From NCBI RefSeq assembly GCF_964355755.1, contig NC_092680.1:5311001-5371000 (forward strand): a DNA stretch of 60,000 bases. The letters are read 5' to 3'. Of the stretch, positions 1 through 11,680 are shown piece after piece. Below the pieces are notes generated by a model. It was given only the letters and a program-made list of their open reading frames with translations, ran no database searches and was not told the origin of the DNA. The stretch's first letter is position 1. Each line of letters starts with the position of its first letter. Both the position numbers and the translations under genes were made by a program. Source of the stretch: Antedon mediterranea. Its lineage: Eukaryota > Echinodermata > Crinoidea > Comatulida > Antedonidae.

Positions 1-253
1 AAAATATATTAATTAAAATCTTAAACTTGTTTTTTCATTCAACTATTCTCATGCAGATTTTTATTAATATCAGCAAATGAGTTCTTGAAATTTAAGGTTA
101 TACAGTGAAACCCCACTTTTGAGACAAAACTATTAAGGGAACATGTTCTTGTAAAAAACACGAGGGGTTATATGTTTTAACACTACTGCCAAACCTCTAT
201 TCAGGGTACACTTTGTTGGATCTTGAAGGTGTCCTCTTAATATGTAATGTTTT
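1..253. other. ESCO 3' flank with a dispersed repeat
   Basis: This is the DNA downstream of the ESCO stop codon. Positions about 95-245 belong to a dispersed repeat recognised by words such as 'tattcagggtacac' and 'tgtcctcttaatatg'. Relatives lie at about 3655-3775, 21435-21605 and 37255-37460. On the minus strand an AATAAA word lies at 60-65, about 190 bp after the stop, and is a possible polyadenylation signal for ESCO. No coding exon was recognised. Confidence 0.45.
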
Positions 254-3200
254 CTATTGATACTTGTAGACTAAAAATGATTTAGTTCCGCAGTAGGACG
301 ATGCAAAGATTTTACCGTCCGGAGTTGGATCCGAGAAAGCAATATCGTCCTTACTGAGCGTTGTTCCAAAGATGTAGTTCATTCTGAGAATTAAACAAAA
401 TTGTATAATTAAAATAACAACTTGAATTATTTTTCTGTTTGTTTCTTTTCATTCTGGTGTTATTAAAGATACTGAAAAAGGTTCAGATTACCTTTTCACC
501 ATAGAAACTTAAACCATATAATTATATGTGTCAAGGTAAAAGCGAGTACTGTATTATATGAATGTGGGGCAGTTCCTTCCACACTGCTGACTTTCCACCA
601 TGCGAATTTGCTTGCGCGAATCAAAAGTGTCAGCTTATGCATGCGTAGAGAGGGATTTGGAAGATGTATCATGAATACTCATGCGTATAAGCCGATGCTT
701 TCGATTCGTCTAATGGAAAATCAGCTTTATCCTCACTAGCATCCTTCAACCAGGTACTAATTTACAGCAGAATGGAGTCTTCCTTAAAAGGAACCTGGGT
801 CTTTCTGTATGATAATCAAGTGTCCTAACCACTTGCCTACCTCAACTCCACCACCGCTATGATTGGTACTGTACAATACTGGTTTACAAAATGAAAGAAC
901 ATGTTAGTGTGCCAACCTTAAAGAGTCCACCATCCTACTAGCAATGTTCCTTCTTCGCATCTGTACCGATGACCAAATTCTGCTGACTCCGCATACAACT
1001 GGTTCTGCCTTGTTACTACAACACCAGGCTTTCTGTTTCTCATCTGTTACCTCTTCTTCAGCACTCTTTAACGTATGCTCTTGTGTGCTTTCTGGTATCA
1101 CACGATAACCCTTTAGAATATTCAAAAAATGTTGTTAGAAAATTGATTTCACTCACATCACTATATTCGTGTTAAATGTCTATTCTGTATCATGGAATTA
1201 TTTTTACACACACATCACATGTGAGATTGTTCCTATGATATAGGTGACACATATGATGCTGTATCACAGAATTTGTCAGAGCTATGAGAACTACATAATA
1301 TCTTGTTGATTGAACAGTCTAAACCACTGTATACACTATCAAACTAATTTGACAAAAAAAGTGTGATGTGCCCAAATATGGTAGTGATATTCTCAAATAT
1401 GATAGTGATATGACATCATCATGTCCATATATGGGCACATCACATTTTGTTGTCACTAAAGTTTGATAGTGTAGACAGAGCTTTAGCTTTCATATTTTAT
1501 TTTGTAAATGTAAAGAACTCACCTCTTTTATTTCTTCAGCTATTAGGCAACCAGCAACCTTGTTGTCGATGGAAATAAATAGCAGTGTCTATGAAAGAAT
1601 AAAAATAATAAATAAATATAAATTTTGGTGTTTGTTAATTTAATGTGTTCTTTAAAAGTAGACTATATTAAGCGTTCTTACAGGCATTTTACTGCTATTA
1701 AATACTAATAAACAATGTTTAATTACCCTTGAAGATGGACTGCATGGATGTCCGCCATTAGGGAACCCAAGCTCATGATCAACTAACTCTCGAACTTCAT
1801 CAACCTACAAATAAAACCATAAATGGTGTGAATATAATATGAAATACAATATGAAATATAAATATAATAAATAAATATTAATATGAAATACATTATCAGC
1901 ATTCTATAAGAAAATGCATTGTGCAAAGGAATATTATGATTATAGTAGCCATAAAGTCATCTATTTACAGCCAATTTGATCAAAGGCTAGTGTGTGTATC
2001 ACATTCATCTATATTAAAAATTGTTATTGACAATGAAAATATATATACCGTCTGTATATCGTTTTGATTTAGCTTTTTTTACTTTGTATCTCCATTGAGA
2101 TCCAGCCACTGATACCCACAGCATTGTCATTTTTTCTGTAATTTGCCTTTGGATTTATACTTAAAAGATGGATGTACAGTTTGCTCTTAATAATAATAAT
2201 ATCCTGGATTTATATAGCCTAATGTTGTGAAACCTCTAAGCGCTGTACATAAACTAAACTCTTGCACGCATCATACACATGGAGTATTGTAAAATGGCCA
2301 GAATTGTAATGGGAAAGTTTTATAGTACATTTGGTTTATGGCAGGTATCTTTCCTAGAAATTTATTGCAAAGTAATTTACCTTTTTCTTGCAATATTTTG
2401 GGTCGTTTTCAGTGATTTGTATAATTCTACCATCATCAAATACTTCAAGAATGTTTTCAATTTTCCAACCCTGTACAAACATTCAATACAACATAACATG
2501 ATATGTTAAATATGTTCAAAAGGCCACACCAAATACATGGAAACTGTTTAGTCTATTAATCTGATTCAATCAATTTATTCAATATTCATATAACATATGT
2601 ATATATATCACATAAACAAAATAATACATCATATGAAATTCAATATCATCATCAATTTCTTAAATTTTTAATATTCTTTTTTTTTTCTAAACCATTTGAC
2701 AAATACTTACAGGAAACTTGACAAATGATAAGAACTTCTTATGAAATTGAGCATGATCTGCCTCATCCTCTGGATGGCCTGTCGTGTACACCATTCCACA
2801 AGTCTGACATTTTAATGCACCAAATTGCTTTTGACCAGCATCCTATAAGAACAACAATTTGTATTTTTTTAAATAATTTGAACAATTTCAGGATCCTCCA
2901 GTGGAGGAGGATAAACCAGGAACTAAAATGACGTACTGCATTTAACCCAATCTTCAATCGTTAGAATTGTATTTTTTTGGAATTTAAAAGGGGAGGAGCA
3001 TGGGGGTTTGCTGTGTGTTATCCATCAAGTTATCCACCATAAATCATTGATGAATGCTAGGCCGGGAAGCTAGGCCATTAAAAAAGGCAGTGTTCCAACT
3101 TCAGACGCGGAGTAGAACAGTTATAGACGGCGCGCAGAGCAAGTTGATTATCGAACGTGATCAATCAACGTCACAAGCAGAACCGTTCATTATCACCATT

Positions 3201-5064
3201 AGATATTACTTTTCCATGATGCCTAAATGACCAATCAAATTGCAAGAATACAATCAGGTGTGTTATAAAGGCAAATATTAGTACCATACACTACTCACCA
3301 ATGTCATTTGTTCCAAGCCTTGTTTATCCTTCAGCTTGGTTATAAACTGTCTGCCTGTTTTTTTTACCGTTTGAGGTGTGCTTGTGGCTGTCAATTCTTT
3401 AGAAGCTTTTGACCGTGATGGTGTTGATGTTCCACTGCTTGGACTGGTGGGAGGGGTGAACACTGGGAACAACTTGACTGATGCTTTATTAGACGTTGCG
3501 TCACCAACTAGCTTATTCCCAATTGGACCTACAAAAATTAAAAATTAAGACAAATTACGTATGCACATTCATCTTTGACAGTTGTCAATGGGGAAATAAA
3601 TGGTGGCTGCTAAATGTTCAATTCTTCTCAATTTCTTAAGTACAGGTCAAACTATTGTTTATTTTAGGTTTTCCCCCACGTAATCCCCTATTCAGGGGAC
3701 ACCCCTATTAAAGGGACAATTATTTGAGTAGTCCCGGATGTTTACCTGTATTAATATAGGTTTTACTGTATTTTAGCAATATGTAGCATTTTAAAGAGCA
3801 AATTTAGTTTAGCATCTAAAACATGATCATTCGGTGAGACTTACATTGAGAGAAATGCGACAAACTTTCTGGCGTTTCTATGATCGCATTCTCTTGCGTC
3901 TCCTCCTTAACTTTATCAGGGCTATCAATCTTGGTTACAGGCTTCCTTGGTGATCCACGAGGTGAATGAATTACTTTCTTTGGCGAGTGTACATTAACTG
4001 GCTCCAAAGGTTCAATTCCTTCAATTTTGAGTTCATCTTCAAAACTGCTCATTCGCTTTTGGTATTTCGAGAAGGAATTTTTCTTTACTTCTTTTGTTAT
4101 GCGCTGTGCTCTTGCAGTTTTTCCGCAACTACTTTTCTTCCCTTTACCCAACCCTGATACATACATTTGTATTCCTTTTTGTGCAAATTGTCCAGTTGTT
4201 TTTACCTTAGATCGTTTGGATTTTGATGTAGGTGTTCCTTTGTGGTAGACATGTTTTCTTAATGGATCCCTAATGGGTGACACTTCTGGTGATCCTTGAT
4301 CACTATTTAAGGAATCTTTTGATGTGGTACTGTTTAGTTCTGTTTCAGATTTTTGAGATGATTGACTATCAGGATCAATTTCGTTCAACGACTTTTTCTT
4401 CAACAATTGACTTTCTTTTGTTTTGAGTTTTTTGTTTCTAGTTGTACTCGGGCGTTTTGATGAACTGGTGGTTTTTCGCACCCTGTTAGGTTTTGAGTGT
4501 TTCTTGGACGATTTTGACACTTTGTTCTTGTCTGTCTGACTCAGTCGTTCTGGAAGTATAGTGATTACGCTCTCAAAAAGATCTCTTTGTGTCTTGCGTT
4601 CGAGTGGTGTTAGATAATTACAGCTTGTACCTTTATTGTAGAATGATTTTGTAGCAATTGGTGATACTGATAGCAATTCATCAGCTGATGTTGCAGAATC
4701 TGATTCATTTTTGCCTAAAAATTCTGCAGATAAGCTCTTCTGAATTTGTTGTGGTTTTCTGTATAAAAATAAATATGATTACCATAAAATAATATATACA
4801 AAACAGTTTAAATATATTTTTAATTTATATTAAATTTTGTTTACCATTTTATGTAGGAAAAGAGAAAAAGTTTAGTATAAAAGTAAAATGTATGATGAAA
4901 AATAATTATATTACCCAGGCAAGTACTTACGATATGATGACCTCATCATTGACATCATCTATGCTGGATTTTCGGACTTTGCGTATTGGTGATTCATCTA
5001 AAAGTCTCAGGGGTGAACTTACAATCTTTCGTTTACGTCCTTTTCGAGTGGACATCCCGATCAT
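254..5064 (-). CDS. ESCO1/2-like: N-acetyltransferase ESCO (Eco1/Ctf7 family cohesion establishment factor), 9 exons, complete
   Basis: Nuclear acetyltransferase that acetylates the SMC3 head of cohesin during S phase to establish sister-chromatid cohesion (family knowledge). Coding exons, 5' to 3' on the minus strand: 5064-4931, 4758-3845, 3528-3299, 2842-2711, 2470-2381, 1804-1727, 1588-1523, 1110-917, 383-254. All junctions are GT-AG, the phases agree, and they sum to 1968 nt (655 aa). Residues 1-426 are a basic, Ser/Thr-rich, probably disordered tail with a cluster of CDK-like sites (HSPKK, HSPRG, GSPRK, DSPDK). Residues 427-470 hold the PCNA-adjacent C2H2 zinc finger (C438, C441, H456, H460; motif [16 protein letters not shown]). 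The acetyltransferase domain fills about 471-655, with [10 protein letters not shown], the CoA-loop CGVSRIW...RRRNIASRM, and the family-typical C-terminus [19 protein letters not shown] second in-frame ATG lies at 5055, three codons in; the first was taken. The zinc finger plus this C-terminus makes the family assignment firm. Assignment to ESCO1 or ESCO2 is not possible and probably not meaningful outside vertebrates. Confidence 0.95.
563..862 (-). repeat. SINE-like / MITE composite in last ESCO intron
   Basis: On the minus strand a tRNA-like head is visible at about 862-770, with a box-A-like word (TAGGCAAGTGG) and a box-B-like word (CAGGTTC). It is followed by a body with inverted termini: GCTGACTTTCCA near 577-598 and its complement near 714-726. 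It lies wholly inside the intron between the last two ESCO exons. The family is not identified. Confidence 0.4.
1318..1483. mobile_element. CArG-MITE copy 1 (ESCO intron)
   Basis: Member of the palindromic TA-target MITE family; the right end reads TAGTGTAGACAGAGCTT and the left end is degraded. It contains CCAAATATGG at 1372-1381 and CCATATATGG at 1425-1434, plus TGACATCATCATG between them. Confidence 0.8.
2040..2270. repeat. Dispersed repeat fragments in ESCO intron
   Basis: Positions about 2060-2165 are an inverted relative of 57505-57615, sharing 'atctccattgagatccagcc' and 'ccactgatacccacagcatt'. Positions about 2190-2255 ('aataatatcctggatttata', 'aagcgctgtacataaac') look like the common 3' end of a second retroposon family. 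Confidence 0.5.
3655..3775. repeat. Dispersed 'attcaggggacacccc' repeat
   Basis: The segment contains CCCCTATTCAGGGGACACCC followed by 'ctattaaagggacaatta'. Diverged relatives lie at 95-245, 21435-21605 and 37255-37460. It is probably a non-autonomous element. It lies in the ESCO intron between the third and second coding exons. Confidence 0.5.
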
Positions 5065-6307
5065 ATTCTATTTCAAAATAAAACAGTTTATAACAAATAA
5101 TTATTATTAAATGACCGGCATGTTTTTATTTTTGTATGAATCAAAGTTTAAAGATGTACCGTATTGTCCCTTGAAACACAAAAAATGAAAAAAAAAAATA
5201 TTCTAAATTTAAATTGGCCATATCAAAGTAATATTAAAATTATTCACTTTAAGTCGAAAATTCGAGCCAAAATTAACATTTTATGTAATTAACAGGTAAA
5301 TTAATTAGATTACATTTCGTCTGAGAAGCGAAAGTAAACAAAGATTTCAAACCATGAGTATGCATTATGCATGATGCTAATTAGGATTGTTTACAACTCA
5401 TCACGGTTGAGAAGGTGTTTTCACACAGATCGCGAGGAAGTTTTTACTTTTATGATTATGCATACAGAGTAGCCAAACAAGCGCATTGCATTACGGGATA
5501 TGTTTTGATTGAAAACTTTGACTGGAAGTCAAAGTTATTTTTTGAACAAAAAAACATCTGTATTTCGGTTAAATTTTTTTTTTTTGACTAATTTTTGGTG
5601 AAAGTTAATAACTATTATACTTCAAAATGACACACTTTTTTTCGAAATTTAAAAAAAAAAATTTTGGTTGAATTAGTCAAAAAAGGGACAATAGTCAATA
5701 CATCTTTAAATCAAAAGGTTGTTTTGTTGCACTAGCACTGTCCCTCTTTCTTTCTGCCCCTGGCTCTCTGGCAGGCATCTGTTGTGGTGTCGCGTGGCTG
5801 TAAAAGTGTAGGTTATCTTTTGTAGTATCTACCACTTAGTTAGAGGCTCAGGCTAGGCCTATGCCTACTCTTTTTTAGAGCCTGCCTACTATAGACTCTA
5901 GGCTAGGCTAGGCCTATACCTAACTTTAATAAATATCACTACAGCATGCAGTAAAATACAAAAAAACAACACATTTTACACAATTTAATTTCAATATTTG
6001 ATGTAACAAGATCTTTACTCTTTATTATAGACAATCTAGGCATATACGTACCAAGCCAAACAGGTAAATTGTAAGTAGAAGACACAAACAAATTTATAAA
6101 CGATTATCTCGCGCGAAATATACAAACCGCGCGCGGAGAAATAAGTTCAAAGGTCATGAATTCCAACAACATACAACTTACTAAATAGTTGTGGAACGGC
6201 ACGATCCAAACACTGTGTGTAGATATCAATAACGATGTGTGGTTTAGTCAACACAACACAATAAAACAAAGTCAACGAGACAATTTTCTTTAAAATATCA
6301 TTTAAAA
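5065..6307. promoter_or_regulatory. Head-to-head intergenic region between ESCO and MRGBP
   Basis: The start codons of two divergent genes are 1243 bp apart, so the region must hold both promoters. No TATA box stands out. A GC-richer, CpG-containing stretch at about 6085-6240 ('cgcgcgaaat', 'ccgcgcgcggagaa') close to MRGBP is the best promoter candidate. A MITE-like element occupies 5147-5711. Short CCTAGGCCTA-type words cluster at 5840-5930. Confidence 0.5.
5147..5711. mobile_element. MITE-like element with ~24-bp inverted termini
   Basis: The left end AAAGATGTACCGTATTGTCC near 5150 is the imperfect reverse complement of the right end GGGACAATAGTCAATACATC near 5685-5704. The interior is A/T-rich and non-coding. 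The target duplication is unclear because the termini run into TTTAAA on both sides. Confidence 0.55.
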
Positions 6308-9252
6308 ATGGCAATTATTGGAGAGGAGCCATTAAATTGGACTGTAGATATGGAGGTCAATTTATTTCACGCGATGAGAGGCCACAAACCCGTCGGTAGG
6401 CATAACATGTGCATGACTAAACAAAGTTTTTTTTTTGCAGGAGCATTGCCATTTAGGCATTATTAGTAATTACTAATAGTACTAGTAGCTGCAGAGGAGA
6501 GGAGCAGATGATAGTGAAAGATAGGCGAGGCGGGGGCGCATGTGCAACTTGATGGACTTTAAAACATGAAGCATAAACAGCTCCCACACATGACTAAATT
6601 ACTGTACAACAGTACAGTTTTAAATGTTTCTCCACTGAATTGCTGGTCTTGTGTTTGGAAAAGCGAATGGATGGCTTGCGATGTTGTATTTATCCAAAAA
6701 TAGTGAATACCATCAAAATCAACTATAGTATCAGGAAAAAATAAAAACATCCATGTATTTTTCTTCCGACTAGAGGCCTCATCGGATCTCGTCTTAAAAC
6801 TATATTTAGATGCCATTGATTTTTCAATTAAGTTAGTCTAAATAAATGCAGTTCATTGGACTTTTAGCTATTAAAATATCACATGACCCACAATCCTCCA
6901 ATAAAATGACAAGAATCTACTCCTAACACCTAAATAAATTTCATTTGATAGGACCATTATTGTGCATCACATGGCATGCAATAGTACGTACTATTTAAGG
7001 ATTGTGGAATAATACTTATTTTTCATTCCAATAGCGGAACAGTGACGCGCACGGCACAATCTCTCCTTTACAACAAGAATAGTTATATTTAACAAATAAT
7101 GTATGTTTATAAATGTGATGGTACAAAAATTTGCAAAATATGAATTTCTATTTTCACACCCAGGCTTCACCTTGTAAAAATAAAATTTAATGTTTCACAT
7201 CATGAAATTATTTTTACCATCGCACTCATAAACATTCATTATTTGTATATTAATATTATTGCACTGCTGTATATTGAAATCATTTTAATTTGAATAATTT
7301 TATTTTCAGGTGTAAACAAGAACTTTCACATGTTGTGCATTCATGAAAAACTCACTCAAATGACTGGAAAGAAATTAACATCACAACAAATATGGAAACA
7401 CCTATCTACAATGTATGACCTCGCAGCTCTGGTAGGTTTGACCGGTTTAAATTCATTGTAGGCCTAGATAATATTGATTTTCCCAAAAATATCATATTGT
7501 AAGCTTAAATTGAAAAAAAATTCTAACAATTTTTTTTTAATATGCCATTTTAATATCACCTAATTACACTTTGCCCAAATATTGGATCGAGAGAAAAAAT
7601 GTATTTACATACAAAACTAATTTAAAGCAAAAAATAGTCAAATGGGTTTTTGGTTGAATTTAACCATTTGTTTTGTCATAATACGGTATAAGTAAAAACA
7701 TTAATTTTTTCCAGTTTTTTTTCTACAGAAGTGATTGACTTTCTTAAAATTACAAAACAATCTATTCAAAGTCTTATTTTATTAATCTTTATTTTTTATG
7801 TTTTTGGGGGACAATTATCCTATTATACTGTAGTAATTCATGATTTATTTGACTAACTTTAAGTAAACCATGACAAATTATGAGTTAGTGACCATTTTTA
7901 ATAACATTCAGTATTCATATCTAAAATGTACTTTCTTCTTAGCACGAATCTGAGATTGTACCGTTTCCAAATAAGGAAAAAGATTTTGACTTGCCACAAT
8001 CAGATTTTGGGTATTTAATGAGAGCCAAAGATGAGACGTCAACAATATTAACCAATGATGAAGGTACTGTATTTAATTTCAGTCATCCTATTTCATTTTT
8101 AGCACAAACAAAATCAAGCAAATCAGAGCTGAGTAAGTGGAATTACCAGTAAATGTGCATAACATGTTAATGCATATACAATGTATATTTTAAGTTTAAG
8201 TTAAACAAGAACATAAAAGTTAATGTTAGTCTGGAAATACTGTATGTTATTCCAAAACAAAATTCCACAAAACAAAGCAGCCCAATAAAAATGACAATTA
8301 TTGTAATAACAAAGTACAGAATCATAACAATTGTTAATACTGTAAATGCAAAAAAAGACCTTTTTAAAGAAAAAAAACACTAATTCAAGTTTACCTAAAA
8401 AATGCTGGAGCCAAAAAAATACATTAGATTGAATACACGTCTAAGATGTCTTGGATGTTTCTAGCCAAAGTTCTATATGCCAAATAAAAGCATACTACAC
8501 TAGACTGTTTATTTATATAGAATTTAGAAAAAAAGCTACCTTATTGTGTACAAGACAATAGACAGGAAATGGTCACAGAGATTGAAACAGAAATAGCAAA
8601 TTGAGAATAAACAATAAGACACTTAATTAAAATGATAGATTTATGTTTTACAATAAAAGGATTGGCTGAGCAAATTCATAAGCGATTATTACTTCAGTGG
8701 ATTTTTAGTATTACAGTTACAGTATTACCCTTATTACTTGCCTAATTAAACAAATTAAAACATATAACTGGCCTGGTCCACTAATAAGTGAGTGAGTGGC
8801 CGAGCGGTTAAGACAGTGGAACCGTAATTACGAGTCTTCTCGGATAAGGACTATAAACCGTAGGTCCAGTGTACACATCTAGCTTGTGTGCACTTTAAAG
8901 AACCTAGTACATCTTTCGAGACGAGTAGGGGGTTACCCCGGTGTATTAGTACATCATAGCCACTGATCATAACTGGGCCCTCTTAGGAGACCAGTCTTTG
9001 ACTGAAGAGTTCGCCCAGTATAAATATATATTTCAATCAATATTATTTCAATCAATTCAAGAAAACAATTAAACAACATAATTGCAATGTTTTTCTTAAA
9101 ACAATTCAGGCAGTGTAAAGTCACCCTCAAGACCACCCTCAGCCATTCCACCTGGACTAGGTGGAGAAAAAGACACACCAAAGAGAGGCAAACGAACACG
9201 AAACAATGCAGCAAGTCCAAATGATCCTGTAGTAGTAAAACGTCGCAGATGA
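6308..9252 (+). CDS. MRGBP: MRG/MORF4L-binding protein (NuA4/TIP60 subunit), 4 exons, complete
   Basis: Small subunit of the NuA4/TIP60 histone acetyltransferase complex that contacts MRG15-type proteins (family knowledge). Exons 6308-6395, 7310-7431, 7943-8063 and 9110-9252 splice in phase to 474 nt (157 aa). The N-terminal half is the conserved EAF7/MRGBP domain: WTVDMEVNLFHAMRGHKPVG, NFHMLCI, WKHLSTMYDLAAL, then HESEIVPFPN. The C-terminus is basic and serine-rich, ending KRRR. At 157 aa it is shorter than vertebrate MRGBP (about 200 aa), mainly because the acidic N-terminal extension and part of the C-terminal linker are absent. The chosen ATG is the first one in frame with the conserved domain, with an A at -3. 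Transcribed away from ESCO and towards RTF2. Confidence 0.93.
7090..7250. mobile_element. Fold-back MITE in MRGBP intron 1
   Basis: Arms of about 30 bp are near-perfect inverted repeats: ACAAATAATGTATGTTTATA at the left and TCATAAACATTCATTATTTG at the right, flanking about 95 bp. The structure indicates a fold-back DNA element; the family and target duplication are unclear. Confidence 0.6.
8788..9040 (+). mobile_element. tRNA-derived SINE (MRGBP intron 3)
   Basis: The head GAGTGGCCGAGCGGTTAAGA resembles a tRNA-Ser/Leu type box A. The body contains GGATAAGGACTATAAACCGT, 'ggtccagtgtaca', 'gtgcactttaaagaacc' and 'gggttaccccggtgt'. Related bodies occur at 18955-19095 and 48745-48965. From memory this resembles the widespread metazoan SINE central-domain type, but the family name is not certain. 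Confidence 0.65.
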
Positions 9253-9337
9253 ACATATCAGCAAAAGAGTTTGATTCTGCCGTGAATTCTCCAAGATCAT
9301 GCAATTTTATGCGCTAATAAGGTGGCACTATTCAGCA

Positions 9338-9348
9338 AATAAAATAAA
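9338..9348 (+). promoter_or_regulatory. Polyadenylation signals of MRGBP
   Basis: Two overlapping canonical AATAAA hexamers lie 86 and 91 bp downstream of the stop codon, predicting a 3' UTR of about 110 nt. Confidence 0.6.
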
Positions 9349-10013
9349 GTATGCTGATTGCCAAAAACGTGAAATAGAACAGTATTCTCTAGCTTTATTT
9401 ATAGTACCTCTAAAGTAATTTTAATTCTTGAGCAACTAAATACCTAGCTGGCTATAAAGTTTTGGCAAAATTAATTAATTTTCGTAACAGAAATGACGAG
9501 GATTGGCGCAGTATACGCAGTAGATAGGAATTGAGAGGAGCGTTGTGATACTGTCCCAACAATATCATGCACAGTCAGTATGATCAATCTTTGCTAAAGA
9601 GTAATAATTTATAGCCTGATGATAGACAATTTTAATTCAACATTTAAAACGAAATGTTAGTTTCTCTCTTGAGACACTGCCTAGAAAATCAGGGAGACTT
9701 TGGAGGTGAAAGTTAATGTTACAGTATAGCTGCACCTACGGTTATTTTCTAATTTCCTTATATTGTTGCTTTTAATCAATGTATATTTTTTATATCCTTT
9801 TTTATGTCATACTTAATGCACAGAGATATTATCTATGCTTTATGCCATTATTTATAATGTATGTGTATTCAAATTAAATATTTTGCTTGCTCTAGATGTT
9901 TACGTAGTATTACAAACAATAACTATAAACAAATAATTTAAACTTCAAATATAATTTGAAAAAAGAAACTTTTATTGTAATCGTATAGCGAAGAAACATG
10001 ATTTGTTTCCCTA

Positions 10014-10426
10014 AAGCTCTGTCTGCACTATCAAACTAGTTTGACTTGTCCAAATATGGTAGTGATATGCCCAAATATGGTATCAATTTCAATTTATCGA
10101 CATTTTTATTCCATAATCAAAATAAAAACATATACAAATACAATACAAATAATAAGATAATGGAATGGGATACAAAATAAGCACAAGTGCTTTAAGCATG
10201 TAACCCTAACAAAAAGATCAAACAATTAGTACAAACAAAAAGAACAAACCAAAATAACATAATGTGAATATTTCTATTGTTATAATATTGCTTTAATCTC
10301 TGTTTAAACAAACTTAAAGTGGGGGATTGTTTTATATAGTCTGTTAAATTGTTCCAAATATGTGTTCCTATGACATCATCATGTCCATGGGAATATCACA
10401 TTTTTTAGATAGTGTAGACAGGGCTT
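10014..10426. mobile_element. CArG-MITE copy 2, interrupted by a LINE-tail-like insertion
   Basis: The left end AAGCTCTGTCTGCACTATCA begins after a TA at 10012-10013, and the right end TAGTGTAGACAGGGCTT is followed by TA at 10427-10428. The interior is split at about 10084-10365 by foreign DNA starting ATCAATTTCAATTTATCGAC, which looks like the reversed 3' end of a non-LTR retroelement. Confidence 0.75.
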
Positions 10427-10993
10427 TATAAAACTGTTAAGTTTAATTTCAAAGGACATAATCCATCAGGGATATTTGCAATTAAAAATACAATCAATTG
10501 AATTCTCTTGTGGGATTGATCCTGGAATTGTAAAAGAATGGAATGAATAAGAAGTGACAATGTATTTACAATCTATTGTAGGGCTAACAGTAGATAAAAC
10601 AAACCCACCCAACATTGTCCCCACCCAACTTTAACAATGGGAGTCTATTAATGAATGAGTTGCTTTGGACTGGGTGGTTAATGTCCAATTTACAGTTACA
10701 ATTAAATCTAGCTTTTTTAAAGAAAGAAATGTTAAAACATGAATTATACCATAGAGATATTGTAGTCATATAATCATAGCTCTATGATTATACCTTGAGT
10801 ATGTTTTCTTATTGTATGTACTATGTTGCCATGGGTAATGTATAAATATCAGAAGATATAAATTACAAGTGAAATCGCTGCCATGATTTATTCAAATAAA
10901 ATACATTCCTTTGCAAACTCAATTGTCTTTTAATTTGATTATATGATTTGATATTCAATTAATTAATTAATATTATAGCCCATATAAAATCTA

Positions 10994-11141
10994 AAGCTCT
11001 GGCTACACTTTCAAACAAAGTGATATGCCCAAATATGGTAGTGATATGCCCAAATATGGTAGTGATATGACATCATCATGTCTATATATGGGCACATCAC
11101 ATTTTTTGTTCACATAAAGTTTGATAGTGTAGACAGAGCTT
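10994..11141. mobile_element. CArG-MITE copy 3
   Basis: The left terminus AAGCTCTGGCTACACTTTCA and right terminus TAGTGTAGACAGAGCTT are well preserved. Two tandem CCAAATATGG words lie between them. Confidence 0.85.
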
Positions 11142-11640
11142 AAGATTTAAAGTATACAATATTTATTTTCTATATGTTGCTAAAGTGAACTGTGAGAAAT
11201 GCTGACAGATTCTTACAGCAATAAAAGTGTGACTTGTATGGACAAACGGTTTACACTGCTCTATGTATAGCAGATCCTTTGTAAGCTGGCCAGTCTAACA
11301 GCTCTGCATTCTATTAGGAACCATTCTACTACTGTATGAGCAGCATGCGGAATGGTCTAAAAGATTAGTTGGGGGAGGGGTTTTCATGGATGAAACCGAC
11401 TTTCCATATGATAAAAATAATCAACTTTTGACATAATGTAACACACTTTTTAAAATATAAATACTGTACCTGGTATTTAAATGGTACGTACTATACAATA
11501 ATTACAAATCTACTGTACAAAACTTTCAAAAAATACTACATTAATAGTCTCCCTTCATTATTTGTGAACAATCATTTTACCTGTTTATTGGCCAAGATGC
11601 CAAAAATTGAACTATAAAATGTACTTATTTATCCCTTTTT

Positions 11641-11646
11641 TTTATT
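11641..11646 (-). promoter_or_regulatory. Polyadenylation signal of RTF2
   Basis: A canonical AATAAA on the minus strand lies 35 bp after the RTF2 stop codon, predicting a very short 3' UTR of about 55 nt. Confidence 0.6.
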
Positions 11647-11680
11647 CCATATTATAAGGTGATTCAAATGTCAAGTTCCA

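Larger units (their letters stand above)
9253..11680. other. Convergent intergenic region MRGBP/RTF2
   Basis: The 3' ends of two genes face each other here. Overlapping AATAAA words at 9338-9343 and 9343-9348 lie 86-96 bp after the MRGBP stop. On the minus strand AATAAA at 11641-11646 lies 35 bp after the RTF2 stop. The region between contains two CArG-MITE copies (10014-10426 and 10994-11141). No coding exon was recognised; open frames here are short and lack coding character. Confidence 0.6.
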
